Notes: a model not told the origin generated them from the letters alone. 64,000 bases of DNA from Pseudomonas sp. BSw22131 (GCF_026810445.1 NZ_CP113949.1:806001-870000); one strand, 5' to 3'; positions 9,474 through 18,498 are shown, numbered from the stretch's first letter. A program made the numbers and translations.

Positions 9474-11062
9474 CAGTCGATCACCCGTCCTTTCAACGCG
9501 AAAAGGCCTTGCGGACGTTTTTGAATAAACAGAATGATCAGCGCCAGGATCAGGATCTTGCCCAGCACGGCGCCGATTTGCGGCTCGAGAATCTTGTTGG
9601 CGATGCCCAGCCCGAAGGCCGCCATCACGCTCCCGGCCAGTTGACCGACGCCGCCGAGCACGACCACCAGGAACGAGTCGATGATGTAGCTCTGGCCCAG
9701 GTCAGGGCCGACGTTGCCAATCTGGCTCAGCGCCACGCCGCCGAGTCCGGCGATCCCGGAACCGAGCCCGAAGGCCATCATGTCGATACGTCCGGTGGGC
9801 ACGCCGCAGCAGGCGGCCATGTTGCGGTTCTGGGTGACGGCGCGCACGTTCAGGCCCAGTCGGGTCTTGTTAAGCAGCAGCCAGGTCAGCACTACCACAA
9901 ACAGCGCGAAGGCGATGATCACGATGCGGTTGTACGGCAGCACAAGATTGGGCAGCACCTGAATCCCGCCGGACAGCCATTCCGGGTTGGCCACTTCGAC
10001 GTTTTGCGCGCCGAATACCACCCGGATCAGCTGGATCAACATCAGGCTGATGCCCCACGTGGCGAGCAAGGTTTCCAATGGGCGGCCATACAAATGACGA
10101 ATGATCGTGCGCTCCAGCGCCATGCCTATGCAGGCCGTGACGAAGAAGGCCACCGGCAAGGCGATCAGTGGATAGAACTCGATAGCGGCCGGTGCGTAAC
10201 GCTGAAACATTAATTGCACGACATAGGTGGAGTAAGCGCCGAGCATCAGCATCTCGCCGTGGGCCATGTTGATCACGCCCAGCAAGCCGAAGGTGATCGC
10301 CAGCCCCAGCGCTGCCAGCAACAGGATCGAGCCCAGCGACATGCCGCTGAACGCCTGACCGAGAATTTCGCCGATCATCAGTTTGCGTTTCACCTGCGCC
10401 AGGCTGGTTTCAGCCGCCAGGCGCACCGTGGCGTCGGTTTCGACGTTGGGTTCGAGCAGCGCTTGCAGTCGTGTGCGGGCCAGCGGGTCACCGGTTTCGC
10501 CGAGCAGACGTACAGCGGCTAGACGCACGGAGGGGCTGGTGTCCACCAGTTGCAAGTTGGCGAGTGCCAGGGTCAGTGCCGAGCGGACGGTGTCGTTTTG
10601 CTCGCTGGCCACTTGCTGAGTGAGCAGCGGCAATTGCGCCGGGCGGGCGCTTTTCTGCAGTTGTTGCGCGGCGGCCAGACGCAGTTTTTCATCAGCGGCC
10701 AGCAGTTGGTGACTGGCGAGGGCGGTATCGACCAGTCCGCGCAGTCGGTTGTTCAGGCGCAGTTTGCGCGGCTCGTCGGGGGTCGGCGCATCGGCGGAGG
10801 GGGCTGCGTCGGGGTCGACGGCGACGATTTTTTCGTGGGTTTCAATGAACGCACGTTTGCTGCTGTCGGCGGCAACGCGTCCGTCCTGCAGGGCGATCAT
10901 CAGCTCGACGCGCGCGGGATCGGGCCTGGCGGCCCAGGCTTCCAGCAAGTCGGCTTGTCCGGCGGAACTGGCCGCAACGAAATCTCCGGCATCGCTGGCC
11001 TGCACCGTGAAGGGCAGCAGCAGGCTGAGGGCGACGATGAGGCGGTAGAAGGATTTGGGCAT
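9473..11062 (-). CDS. urtB: Urea ABC transporter permease UrtB
   Basis: 529 residues, longer than a plain LivH permease. A signal-like N-terminus (LIVALSLLLPFTVQASDAGD) is followed by about 170 residues of helical, HEAT-like periplasmic sequence (LRLAAAQQLQKSARPAQLPL, SVRLAAVRLLGETGDPLART). The permease part then begins near residue 230 with GMSLGSILLLAALGLAITFG and contains INMAHGEMLMLGAY and GVVIDAPVERT-like positions. This extended form is usual in proteobacterial UrtB. It follows urtA after a gap holding a REPIN and a strong hairpin. Confidence 0.95.
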   Translation of the reverse strand: MPKSFYRLIVALSLLLPFTVQASDAGDFVAASSAGQADLLEAWAARPDPARVELMIALQDGRVAADSSKRAFIETHEKIVAVDPDAAPSADAPTPDEPRKLRLNNRLRGLVDTALASHQLLAADEKLRLAAAQQLQKSARPAQLPLLTQQVASEQNDTVRSALTLALANLQLVDTSPSVRLAAVRLLGETGDPLARTRLQALLEPNVETDATVRLAAETSLAQVKRKLMIGEILGQAFSGMSLGSILLLAALGLAITFGLLGVINMAHGEMLMLGAYSTYVVQLMFQRYAPAAIEFYPLIALPVAFFVTACIGMALERTIIRHLYGRPLETLLATWGISLMLIQLIRVVFGAQNVEVANPEWLSGGIQVLPNLVLPYNRIVIIAFALFVVVLTWLLLNKTRLGLNVRAVTQNRNMAACCGVPTGRIDMMAFGLGSGIAGLGGVALSQIGNVGPDLGQSYIIDSFLVVVLGGVGQLAGSVMAAFGLGIANKILEPQIGAVLGKILILALIILFIQKRPQGLFALKGRVID

Positions 11063-11102
11063 GTCAGTGTCCTGAAAGCGTCCGCAGTCTGCCGCGGATT
11101 TT

Positions 11103-11189
11103 GTAGGAGCGCGCTTGCCCGCGATGGCGGTGTGTCAGCCGACGAATAAGTCACAGACACACCGCCATCGCGAGCAAGCTCCCTCCCAC
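11103..11189. repeat. Asymmetric REPIN between urtA and urtB
   Basis: The left arm is the usual GTAGGAGCGCGCTTGCCCGC, but the right arm ends GCGAGCAAGCTCCCTCCCAC, the complement of a different Pseudomonas REP class (GTGGGAGGGAGCTTGCTCGC). The inner parts (GCGATGGCGGTGTGT and ACACACCGCCATCGC) still pair. It is therefore a mixed-class element, unlike the three symmetric REPINs in this operon. Confidence 0.85.
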
Positions 11190-11200
11190 AGGAGAAGGTT

Positions 11201-11224
11201 CAGCCAGATGATTTCATCTGGCTG
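11201..11224 (-). terminator. Strong hairpin between urtA and urtB, possible attenuator
   Basis: CAGCCAGATGA and TCATCTGGCTG form a perfect 11-bp stem around a 2-base TT centre, immediately after the urtA stop codon. On the minus strand no U-run follows, so it is unlikely to be a full terminator. It may protect the urtA message end and allow more binding protein than permease to be made, as is common for ABC importers. That role is inference. Confidence 0.5.
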
Positions 11225-11239
11225 TGCACCTCGTTTTCC

Positions 11240-12505
11240 TTAGTTACTCTTCACCGGGGTATCAGGCTTTTTGTCATTGCCAGGGATGTACGGGCTCCAC
11301 GGCTGGGCGCGGATCGGCTCCTTGGTTTGCCACACGACGTTGAACTGACCGTCGTCCTGGATTTCGCCAATCATCACCGGCTTGTGCAGGTGGTGGTTGG
11401 TTTTGTCCATGGTCAGGGTGAAGCCGGACGGCGCAGCGAATGTCTGACCGGCGAGGGCCTCGCGCACTTTGTCGACGTCAGTCGATTTGGCTTTCTCAGC
11501 GGCCTGCGCCCACATATGGATGCCGACGTACGTGGCTTCCATCGGGTCGTTGGTCACAGCCTTGTCCGCGCCTGGAAGGTTGTGTTTCTTGGCGTAGGCT
11601 TTCCAGTCAGCGACGAACTTCTTATTGACCGGGTTCTCGACCGACTGGAAGTAGTTCCAGGCCGCCAGGTTGCCCACCAATGGCTTGGTGTCGATGCCGC
11701 GCAGTTCTTCTTCGCCGACCGAGAATGCAACCACCGGAACGTCGGTGGCTTTCAAGCCCTGATTAGCCAGCTCTTTATAGAACGGTACGTTGGAATCGCC
11801 ATTGACCGTCGAGATCACAGCGGTCTTGCCACCGGCCGAGAACTTCTTGATGTTCGCCACGATGGTTTGATAGTCGGCATGACCGAACGGGGTGTAGACC
11901 TCTTCGATGTCGCTGTCCTTCACGCCTTTGGAGTGCAGGAACGAACGCAGAATCTTGTTGGTGGTACGCGGGTAGACGTAGTCGGTGCCCAGCAGGAAGA
12001 AGCGTTTGGCGGCGCCGCCGTCTTCGCTCATCAAGTACTCGACCGCAGGAATCGCCTGCTGGTTAGGCGCTGCGCCGGTGTAGAACACGTTCGGTGACAT
12101 CTCCTCACCTTCGTATTGCACCGGATAGAACAGCAGGCCGTTCAATTCTTCGAACACGGGCAGAACCGATTTGCGCGACACCGAGGTCCAGCAACCGAAC
12201 ACAACGGCCACTTTGTCCTGGGTCAGCAACTGACGGCCCTTTTCAGCGAACAGCGGCCAGTTGGACGCCGGGTCGACCACTACGGGTTCCAGCATCTTGC
12301 CGTTGACGCCGCCCTTGGCGTTGATCTCGTCAATGGTCATCAGCGCCATGTCTTTGAGCGAAGTCTCGGAGATGGCCATGGTGCCGGACAAAGAATGCAG
12401 AATGCCGACCTTGATGGTCTCAGCGGCCTGGACGGTCCAGGTCAAACCCATTGCGGCGATTGATGCGGACAAGGTGAACGCTTTAATCAAACTGCGACGC
12501 TTCAT
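11240..12505 (-). CDS. urtA: Urea ABC transporter substrate-binding protein UrtA
   Basis: 421 residues. The N-terminus MKRRSLIKAFTLSASIAAM resembles a Tat-type signal (RRSLIK) followed by a hydrophobic stretch and a VQAAE cleavage region. The mature protein starts ETIKVGILHSLSGTMAISE, as in amide/urea-binding Peripla_BP proteins, and contains PVQYEGEEMSPNVFYTGAAP and GTDYVYPRTTN, typical of UrtA. It is periplasmic and delivers urea to UrtBC. As first gene of the urt/ure block it lies behind a sigma-54 promoter and probable NtrC-type dyads, consistent with nitrogen control. Confidence 0.96.
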   Translation of the reverse strand: MKRRSLIKAFTLSASIAAMGLTWTVQAAETIKVGILHSLSGTMAISETSLKDMALMTIDEINAKGGVNGKMLEPVVVDPASNWPLFAEKGRQLLTQDKVAVVFGCWTSVSRKSVLPVFEELNGLLFYPVQYEGEEMSPNVFYTGAAPNQQAIPAVEYLMSEDGGAAKRFFLLGTDYVYPRTTNKILRSFLHSKGVKDSDIEEVYTPFGHADYQTIVANIKKFSAGGKTAVISTVNGDSNVPFYKELANQGLKATDVPVVAFSVGEEELRGIDTKPLVGNLAAWNYFQSVENPVNKKFVADWKAYAKKHNLPGADKAVTNDPMEATYVGIHMWAQAAEKAKSTDVDKVREALAGQTFAAPSGFTLTMDKTNHHLHKPVMIGEIQDDGQFNVVWQTKEPIRAQPWSPYIPGNDKKPDTPVKSN

Positions 12506-12578
12506 TGGCTAGCTCCATTTTTTGATTTTTTTAAAATGACTGCTGTGGTCGATGCAGGCTCTGCTCTGGTTAGGCTTT

Positions 12579-12594
12579 AGCAAAGGCTGGGCCA
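12579..12594 (-). promoter_or_regulatory. Sigma-54 promoter of urtA
   Basis: On the minus strand TGGCCCAGCCTTTGCT fits the RpoN consensus TGGCACG-N4-TTGCW with exact GG-to-GC spacing; one cytosine replaces the usual A of the -24 box. It lies about 75 bases before the urtA start codon, giving a leader of roughly 60 nt. Nitrogen-limitation control through NtrC is expected for urea import. Confidence 0.7.
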
Positions 12595-12644
12595 ACGGCG
12601 AAACGTCGCAAAATGGAATGGATGTGTCGCCATGCACTGGTGTC

Positions 12645-12682
12645 GCGCACCAGATTGGACGCCTTATGCGTCCGTGGTGCGC
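12645..12682. promoter_or_regulatory. Inverted repeat with GCACC/GGTGC half-sites, possible NtrC region
   Basis: Arms GCGCACCA (12645-12652) and TGGTGCGC (12675-12682) enclose a second pair GGACGC/GCGTCC. A further TGGTG-N5-CACCA dyad overlaps at 12638-12652. GCACC...GGTGC half-sites resemble NtrC boxes, and the position 50-100 bp upstream of the sigma-54 promoter suits an enhancer. The palindrome could instead act as the 3-prime hairpin of the toxin gene ending at 12715, although no U-run follows. Confidence 0.4.
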
Positions 12683-12714
12683 AACATGCGCCTTAGGGGT
12701 GCGCGAGACAGGGT

Positions 12715-15700
12715 TTAGTAGGCCACCGGGGTCTGCACGCCGGTGTAGATATCCAGATAGCTGTCGATTTGCTGGCTCGGTGCAGAAAAATAAGCGTAAT
12801 GATGACTGTTTGAGGTCTTGAACGCCGTCAATTGGAGCACCTGCCCGGGAGATATTGCAACGTGATCGCCCAGGAGCTTGGTGAACAGGATTTTCTTGGG
12901 CAAGGACTCATCGAAAATCAGGAAGATGGGCACTGTGTCTTCCGTCGCGTTCTGGCTGACGAAGCTTCCGGAGGCCCAGTCCCACGCGTTATATCGCATC
13001 ACCGATGTCGATTGAACGCCCTTGTCAGCGAATATCGCGCCCAGTTGAGTCTGAATCCGCTGAAAGCTCGCACGGGTCACATTGGTCGCCCGAAATGCTT
13101 GACCTTGGTACTCGCCCAACTGATTGAACTGTTGAAGGAATCTTGCAACTTTTTTACTGGACCCTCCGGCTCTCAACGTCGCGTTTATTTTGGCTGAGCC
13201 TGCGCTGCAATAATCCACGACGGCGCCGTAATCGTCGGCGCTCGACTCGGCCAGCTTGAGGTATAGCTTCACAAAGTCGTCTTTGGCCTGCTCTGTAATT
13301 GCTCCCATCGAAGTGGGCCAATCGTAGATCAGTCTGGTCAGCTCGGCGTCAGCATCATTAAGCGCTTGGGGGCTGATACCGCTGGCCTGATAGGGCAACT
13401 TTCTCCAGTGTCCTGCGACGTTTGCCACAAACTCGCCCTTGCGGACAAGCGATCCTGCCGAGGCCGGATTGACGCGATAAATTTCACGATCTCCGAAAAT
13501 ATTGGAGAAACGCCGGATATACACCCATTCACCTTCCACGTTGAGGGGCTCAAACTTTGTCAGGTCAAGCACCGTCGCTTCAGGCATGTAGCCGTAGGAC
13601 GAGATACTTAAGGCGTCGGAGATGACGCTGATGTGCGGATCGCCGTCGGGGCCGATGGTCTTGGCAAGTGGCGCAGAGTACGTGCGAAGAGGCTTGAAGT
13701 TATCGATGCTCTTGGCAAGCGCCAACTTGCTGAGGCCGGCACTTGCCAGGTAGCCCAACGCGGCCAGAAACTCCTTCGCAGCGCCCCGATAGTCATGCTC
13801 TTCAATGGCTCTGAACCCATCCCAGGCTTTGTATAACGACAGCCCCAAGGCAAGCGGAATTGCATATGGTGCGGGTAAAAATACCAGGATTACACTGAGC
13901 GCCAGGTTCATTTCTGTATTGAAATCGGTTAACTCGATTTCCCGCGCGTTGAGCAAATGTGCTTTGGCATCGGCCGTTAAATGACTGATTTTCAGGGCGT
14001 AGTTTTCTTCAAGAAAATCGTCGCTCTGTTCAACGTAGGACAAGGCGTCCCACAAAAGCGATGGCAGCGGTAAGAGCGCAGGCAGATACCTGAATATGTC
14101 GGGAAAACGATAGCTCTTCAGCGCCTGATCCATCTGCAATGCCAGCAGGGCCTTGGGACGCTGGGCAATCGGGATCTGTAGCAACAGGTATTTGGCAAAC
14201 TCGGGGTTATCGAAAAAACCGATCTTGGCGGCATCCAGATCCTTGAACCATCTAAACGTCTGAGCGTCCGGTGCGTTGAGTGTGCACAGCACGATGCCCT
14301 GGTTAACGCCGTCACTCTCGGGAGCAATTTGCAGCACGTTTGAAAGCTGCACGCCATTGATGGCAAAAAACTTAACGACGATTTTTTGTTCATTCACTCG
14401 TCTGTCAGTCGTGGCCTGTGGTGAATCAATCACTGCCTGTATCCAGTCCCGAACGTTGCGCGAAGTGCCCCTTGACACGTTCAGCAAGCCCATGCGCATC
14501 TGGGATCGGTTCAGTCGCAAAGACAGGCGTTTCAAAGACTTTGCATACACAGACGTTTTGAGGCGCTGATCCAGAAAGCGGTCAATGGACTCGACATCGT
14601 TCAACTGGTTGATCAAATCCTCAACGAATTTTGCAGGCATGCCTTGGATCGCGAGGCCGTCTGCGGTTGTCACTCCAATGCTGTGAGCTTCGAAGAGTCT
14701 CAGATTACTGGGTAATTGCGTAATTAACGCTTTCAGAGAGTATTGCCGTACCACCCTGTTACTGGCGTCTTGGTGCACTGCCATGTCAGGGCCGTAAGGC
14801 GCAAGGGGTGGCGGCGAATAGCTGATGGTCACGATTATGTTTTCAGGAGTTATCAGGATCTTGTTTTTGCTCAATGCCTGACGCAGCAGATCGTCCGCGT
14901 AATCTACGGCGAGAGTTTGATCGCTGGAAAACGGATTGGTGAGGCTTCTTTCAGTCAGGTCTTCAATATCGAGGATTGAGTTTCCAAGCATTTTTGCGGA
15001 CGTCAGCCAGACAGTTTTATCGGCCGTGCTCATTTCTCCCCACCAATTAGGCATTGAGGTTTGCAGGATGAGCCTGTCGTTCCATTCCAGGTTCAGGAAG
15101 TTATCGAACTGATACCTCGGTTCCAGGACGGCTTGCATGAGGTCCAGAAAGTCACGACTTTTGAACCCGTTAGCACGGGACGTCGTTACGCAGTGTGCAA
15201 AGTCAGACTGCTGCTTGTGGATCTGTGACAAGAACGCAGCCGTTAAAAAGTCTCCCTCCAGGCTGGTGAACGCCCACATCGACGGTGTGACGGGATCTTC
15301 CAATGCCTTCAAGGCGGTGACCGCTCGCAGCGTGGCATTGCTAAGAAACCAGTCCCGCTGTTGCGAATTGTTGATGCGCGCTGAAAGCGAAACGGCAAGC
15401 TCCCTGAGCGAGTCAAATCCCTCGAGCCCTCCGTTGGGCGAATAGAGCAAAGCAGGGCCAAGCGGGGCGTCCACGTCCGGTGAGCCGTGAAGTCTGGCGA
15501 CACTGCTAATAACGAATGCGCCAGCAAACTGTGTAGGCTCAGTGCCGAAAGCGTTCAGTGATATTTTAAAAACTCCATGTTTCTTTAAAGTCGTAGGATC
15601 GTTTTTGTAGGAGTACAGGATCATCGATCCCAGCATGAAGGCATGGTTGATCGTTAGTTTCCTTTGCGCCAAACCCGCTTGAACCTCAAGCCGCATCGCC

Positions 15701-16239
15701 TTCACGCGTTCTTCGACGAACAGGGCGCCACGCGTATTTAGGCCGTCCTCCAGACCTTGCCAATAACCAATCAGAGCTGCACTGAACGCCTCCAACAAGG
15801 TGAGGCTGAGGTCGTCATAGATGTATATGAGCTGTTGATGACTGAGGTTGATCTGGGCGCTGAGTTCGGTCGAGTTCGAGGCGGTAAATAATCCGGCGAT
15901 TTGATCATCATCAAAACTCAAAGCACCCAAGAAGAAATCTATGACGCTGTCGCGCAGATTGATTGATCGTCTGAGCTCTCGCAGCGTACGGTTTCTTCTA
16001 GGGGAAGGTTCCACACCGTGGGTATACGTCGGGACGTTCAGAAGCTTCAGTTCGTAGAGGTTTAGCCAAGTGTTGCCGATATCGATCGTCAGGCCAGGAT
16101 GACGTCGATTCAGGAGCTTGGTGAGCTCGACATCAACCGTTTCCTCGAAGCTTGGCGGAAATGCCACGATTGAAGGAGGTGTTGCAATCAAGGGCGTGTC
16201 TTCTGTTGCAAAAGCGCGAGCGTTTGTCATTGTTGTCAT
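12715..16239 (-). CDS. Large toxin-like protein (DUF6543/dermonecrotic toxin type) with ART-like C-terminus
   Basis: 1174 residues, no signal peptide. The N-terminal half resembles the long Pseudomonas proteins annotated as DUF6543 or dermonecrotic-toxin-like. A hydrophobic stretch at about 778-805 (LALSVILVFLPAPYAIPLAL) could be a membrane-insertion segment. The last 130 residues resemble an R-S-E class ADP-ribosyltransferase: Arg1050 in GQAFRATNV, Ser-Thr-Ser at 1077-1079 (VQSTSVMRY), then GDHVAISPGQVLQLTAF at 1124-1140, where active enzymes have Glu-x-Glu just before the VLLPPG-like strand. Here those positions read Gly-Asp-His. It may use another acid, be inactive, or have a different function. 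The start (ATG 16239 or 16230) has no clear Shine-Dalgarno sequence. No immunity gene or secretion marker is adjacent. Confidence 0.65.
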   Translation of the reverse strand: MTTMTNARAFATEDTPLIATPPSIVAFPPSFEETVDVELTKLLNRRHPGLTIDIGNTWLNLYELKLLNVPTYTHGVEPSPRRNRTLRELRRSINLRDSVIDFFLGALSFDDDQIAGLFTASNSTELSAQINLSHQQLIYIYDDLSLTLLEAFSAALIGYWQGLEDGLNTRGALFVEERVKAMRLEVQAGLAQRKLTINHAFMLGSMILYSYKNDPTTLKKHGVFKISLNAFGTEPTQFAGAFVISSVARLHGSPDVDAPLGPALLYSPNGGLEGFDSLRELAVSLSARINNSQQRDWFLSNATLRAVTALKALEDPVTPSMWAFTSLEGDFLTAAFLSQIHKQQSDFAHCVTTSRANGFKSRDFLDLMQAVLEPRYQFDNFLNLEWNDRLILQTSMPNWWGEMSTADKTVWLTSAKMLGNSILDIEDLTERSLTNPFSSDQTLAVDYADDLLRQALSKNKILITPENIIVTISYSPPPLAPYGPDMAVHQDASNRVVRQYSLKALITQLPSNLRLFEAHSIGVTTADGLAIQGMPAKFVEDLINQLNDVESIDRFLDQRLKTSVYAKSLKRLSLRLNRSQMRMGLLNVSRGTSRNVRDWIQAVIDSPQATTDRRVNEQKIVVKFFAINGVQLSNVLQIAPESDGVNQGIVLCTLNAPDAQTFRWFKDLDAAKIGFFDNPEFAKYLLLQIPIAQRPKALLALQMDQALKSYRFPDIFRYLPALLPLPSLLWDALSYVEQSDDFLEENYALKISHLTADAKAHLLNAREIELTDFNTEMNLALSVILVFLPAPYAIPLALGLSLYKAWDGFRAIEEHDYRGAAKEFLAALGYLASAGLSKLALAKSIDNFKPLRTYSAPLAKTIGPDGDPHISVISDALSISSYGYMPEATVLDLTKFEPLNVEGEWVYIRRFSNIFGDREIYRVNPASAGSLVRKGEFVANVAGHWRKLPYQASGISPQALNDADAELTRLIYDWPTSMGAITEQAKDDFVKLYLKLAESSADDYGAVVDYCSAGSAKINATLRAGGSSKKVARFLQQFNQLGEYQGQAFRATNVTRASFQRIQTQLGAIFADKGVQSTSVMRYNAWDWASGSFVSQNATEDTVPIFLIFDESLPKKILFTKLLGDHVAISPGQVLQLTAFKTSNSHHYAYFSAPSQQIDSYLDIYTGVQTPVAY

Positions 16240-16565
16240 TGTTGTCGTTCACAGATCATGGGAAAGAGGCGCTCGATATTTCAAAGAGAGCGGTAATTCC
16301 ATTCCATGTAGTCACTGTGAATCGCGGGCGTATGTCGGCTGCAGAAGATCAAGCAAGCAAGAAAAAATTTCTAAGAGTGTAGGAAGTGTCTTGGAGGCGG
16401 AACTCGAGTTGCGAGCCCTGGGGACATGACGACTGACATCGCTTTGAATGCTAAATCAGATGCACTTAGCTGCGGATGAGGTAAGCGGAGCAGGGCCTGA
16501 AACCGTATATGAGGAGGAATTCATCACAAAGCCACTCAATGGTCTCAGGCCCCGCAGGACGCAAT
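16240..16565. other. Intergenic region with long-armed inverted repeat (16493-16552)
   Basis: The 326-bp gap separates the toxin start from the stop of the PepSY gene, both on the minus strand. It holds an inverted repeat with 12-base arms, GGGCCTGAAACC (16493-16504) and GGTCTCAGGCCC (16541-16552), one mismatch apart, with a 36-base loop. It could end the copper operon transcript or regulate the toxin gene. No convincing gene is present. Confidence 0.45.
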
Positions 16566-17939
16566 CTAAGCTGTTGCGGTGGATTTGGCAAAGCGCGAAA
16601 GAACTATCCTATCGAGTATCCACACAATCAGCATCGAAACCCCCACCAAAGGGAACGCCACACCGAGCAACAGCATCACTGCCGTTGCGGTTTTCCAGCG
16701 TGGCAGGTCGTGACGCAGTGGCGGCACGCCGAGCGCTTTTTGTGGGCGGCGCTTCCACCAGATCACCAGCCCGCTGACCGAGCTGAGCAGTACCATCAGG
16801 CAAATCAGCAGGATGACCAGTTGATTGATCCAGCCAAACAACTTGCCTTCGTGCAGCATCACGCCCAGCTCGGTAGCCTTGGAAACGACGCTGTAATCGG
16901 CGTACCTCACGTCGGCCAACACATTGCCGGTGTACTGGTCGATGTGCAGCGTGGCGTCGTTGCGCGGATCGTCGGCGAACACCGATACCGTGAACACGCC
17001 ATCAGCACTTTTCGGCGCGCTGATGCTGTAGCCGGGCTCGATGCCACGCGCCCGGGCAGTATCCACCACCTGTTGCAGGGTGATGTGCGGTGCGGCGGGG
17101 GCGCTGGACATACTGCCGTGATTCATGTGTCCGGCGTGGTCGCCAGACGACACCGGCATCGGCGTGTTTTCCATCGCCCACGGCACGGTCTGCACACTGG
17201 CTGTATTGAGTTCACCGGCGTGCCTGTCTGACGTGGGGACTTCGTTCCACATCGCGGCCGGGAAGGTGTTCCACACGTCCGCATACTGCTTGCCCCACAG
17301 GCCGGTCCACGTCATGCCGCTAACCAGCATGAACAGCAGCAGCAGCGCGCCCCAGAATCCGGTCACGGCGTGAAGATCCCGCCACAGCAAGCGCCCGCGT
17401 GCCGTCATGCGCGGCCAAAGCACGCCTGCTGGCGAGCGTCCACGCGGCCACCATAAATACAGACCGGAGACCACCAGCACGATGCCCCAGCCTGCCGCCA
17501 GCTCCACCAGTCGGTCGCCCACGGTGCCGATCATCAGCTCACCGTGTAGTTCACGGGCGATGGCTTGCAGGTTTTGTTTGGCGTCCTGTGTGCCGAGGAT
17601 GTTGCCGGTGTAAGGGTCGATAAACAGATTCAGCTCGCGGCCGTCCTGCTTGACCACGAATTGAGCACTGCTCTGTGCATCGAGTGGCGGCAGGTACTTG
17701 CTCAGCGCTGCGTTCGGGTATGCCTGCATGATGAGGCGTTGCTGCTCGTCGGCGGACAATTGATGGTGCGCGGGTTTCACCTTCAGCAAGTCGCTGTACA
17801 TCAGCGAGTCCAGCTGTGGCTTGAACAGGTAGATGATCCCCGTCAGCGACAGCAGGATCATGAATGGCGCCACGAACAGCCCGGCATAAAAATGCCAGCG
17901 CCACGCCAGGTTGTAGAAAGACACGTTGGGTCTGGACAT
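16566..17939 (-). CDS. PepSY-associated TM-helix (iron/copper-regulated membrane) protein
   Basis: The frame is open to 18272, but the upstream part is low-quality, Arg-rich sequence overlapping the previous gene. The start MSRPNVSFYNLAWRWHF at 17939 has GGGAG 8-12 bases upstream, giving 457 residues. Four transmembrane helices are visible (about 16-37, 140-160, 200-220 and near the C-terminus), with PepSY domains between, for example FIDPYTGNILG and HIDQYTGNVLADV. A periplasmic stretch contains HAGHMNHGSM, a Met/His-rich potential copper site. Related proteins assist metal or siderophore uptake. It is the last gene of a copper-associated trio. Confidence 0.82.
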   Translation of the reverse strand: MSRPNVSFYNLAWRWHFYAGLFVAPFMILLSLTGIIYLFKPQLDSLMYSDLLKVKPAHHQLSADEQQRLIMQAYPNAALSKYLPPLDAQSSAQFVVKQDGRELNLFIDPYTGNILGTQDAKQNLQAIARELHGELMIGTVGDRLVELAAGWGIVLVVSGLYLWWPRGRSPAGVLWPRMTARGRLLWRDLHAVTGFWGALLLLFMLVSGMTWTGLWGKQYADVWNTFPAAMWNEVPTSDRHAGELNTASVQTVPWAMENTPMPVSSGDHAGHMNHGSMSSAPAAPHITLQQVVDTARARGIEPGYSISAPKSADGVFTVSVFADDPRNDATLHIDQYTGNVLADVRYADYSVVSKATELGVMLHEGKLFGWINQLVILLICLMVLLSSVSGLVIWWKRRPQKALGVPPLRHDLPRWKTATAVMLLLGVAFPLVGVSMLIVWILDRIVLSRFAKSTATA

Positions 17940-18027
17940 GAAAAAAGCTCCCGTCAGGGATGACACACGGCGCAATCCGCTGGCAGCCGAAGCGCGGTCA
18001 GCGGTCGCGAAATCTTTGTTTTGAGGG

Positions 18028-18477
18028 TCAGGCCAGTGACGAGAGCGGCGGGGCGCGACTGCGAGCGTTGGGGAAAACACTGCGATAGGCGTGGCCGTGA
18101 TGTGGCGCCGGATTGAACAGGCCGTTGGGTTTGGGCAGCGTTGGCGCAATGATCGCCAGCGCTTGAGGCAGTGCCGGGCAACTGAATAACAGCGTGCAGT
18201 AACCGCATTTGGCCCACATGACGTGATCGACGCTGGCGTTGTCAGCGTCGGGTGCGTGCTGCATACCCGCATGCCCGCCGGACATTTCCATGTCCGAAGT
18301 CATGTCCATCGTCGCGGGCACGGACGCCGACATGCCTGCGTGATGTTCTATCGGCATCGCTTGGGAAATCAGCGGTCCGATGAAGATCATCAGCATGGCG
18401 AACAGGCTCAGCCAGGTGCCCGATGTTTTGCGCGGGAGACTGGATGATCTGTTGCGTGGGGCAGGCATGCGTTTCAA
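18028..18477 (-). CDS. DUF2946-like small membrane-associated protein
   Basis: 149 residues. An N-terminal hydrophobic helix (WLSLFAMLMIFIGPLISQAM) is followed by a Met/His-rich region (HHAGMSASV, MEMSGGHAGMQHAP) and the conserved CGYCTLLFSCPALP motif with two close cysteines. DUF2946 proteins are commonly encoded beside copper-related TonB receptors, PepSY proteins and PCu(A)C chaperones, as here. The start could alternatively be 18468. Function is unknown; the metal-binding composition and neighbours suggest copper handling in the periplasm. Confidence 0.78.
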   Translation of the reverse strand: MKRMPAPRNRSSSLPRKTSGTWLSLFAMLMIFIGPLISQAMPIEHHAGMSASVPATMDMTSDMEMSGGHAGMQHAPDADNASVDHVMWAKCGYCTLLFSCPALPQALAIIAPTLPKPNGLFNPAPHHGHAYRSVFPNARSRAPPLSSLA

Positions 18478-18498
18478 GTCAATTTAGCTTCGTGGCTA

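Noticed and set aside
9461..10213. 250-codon plus-strand frame opposite urtB
   Set aside because: Antisense shadow of urtB with Gln/His-rich low-complexity translation.
16448..16777. Plus-strand ORF behind a strong GAGGAGG sequence at 16510
   Set aside because: No start codon at the right distance from the purine-rich motif, and the frame runs into the end of the PepSY gene on the other strand.
17940..18272. N-terminal extension of the PepSY protein
   Set aside because: The extra 111 residues overlap the DUF2946 gene, are unlike any membrane protein start, and a strong ribosome-binding site supports 17939.
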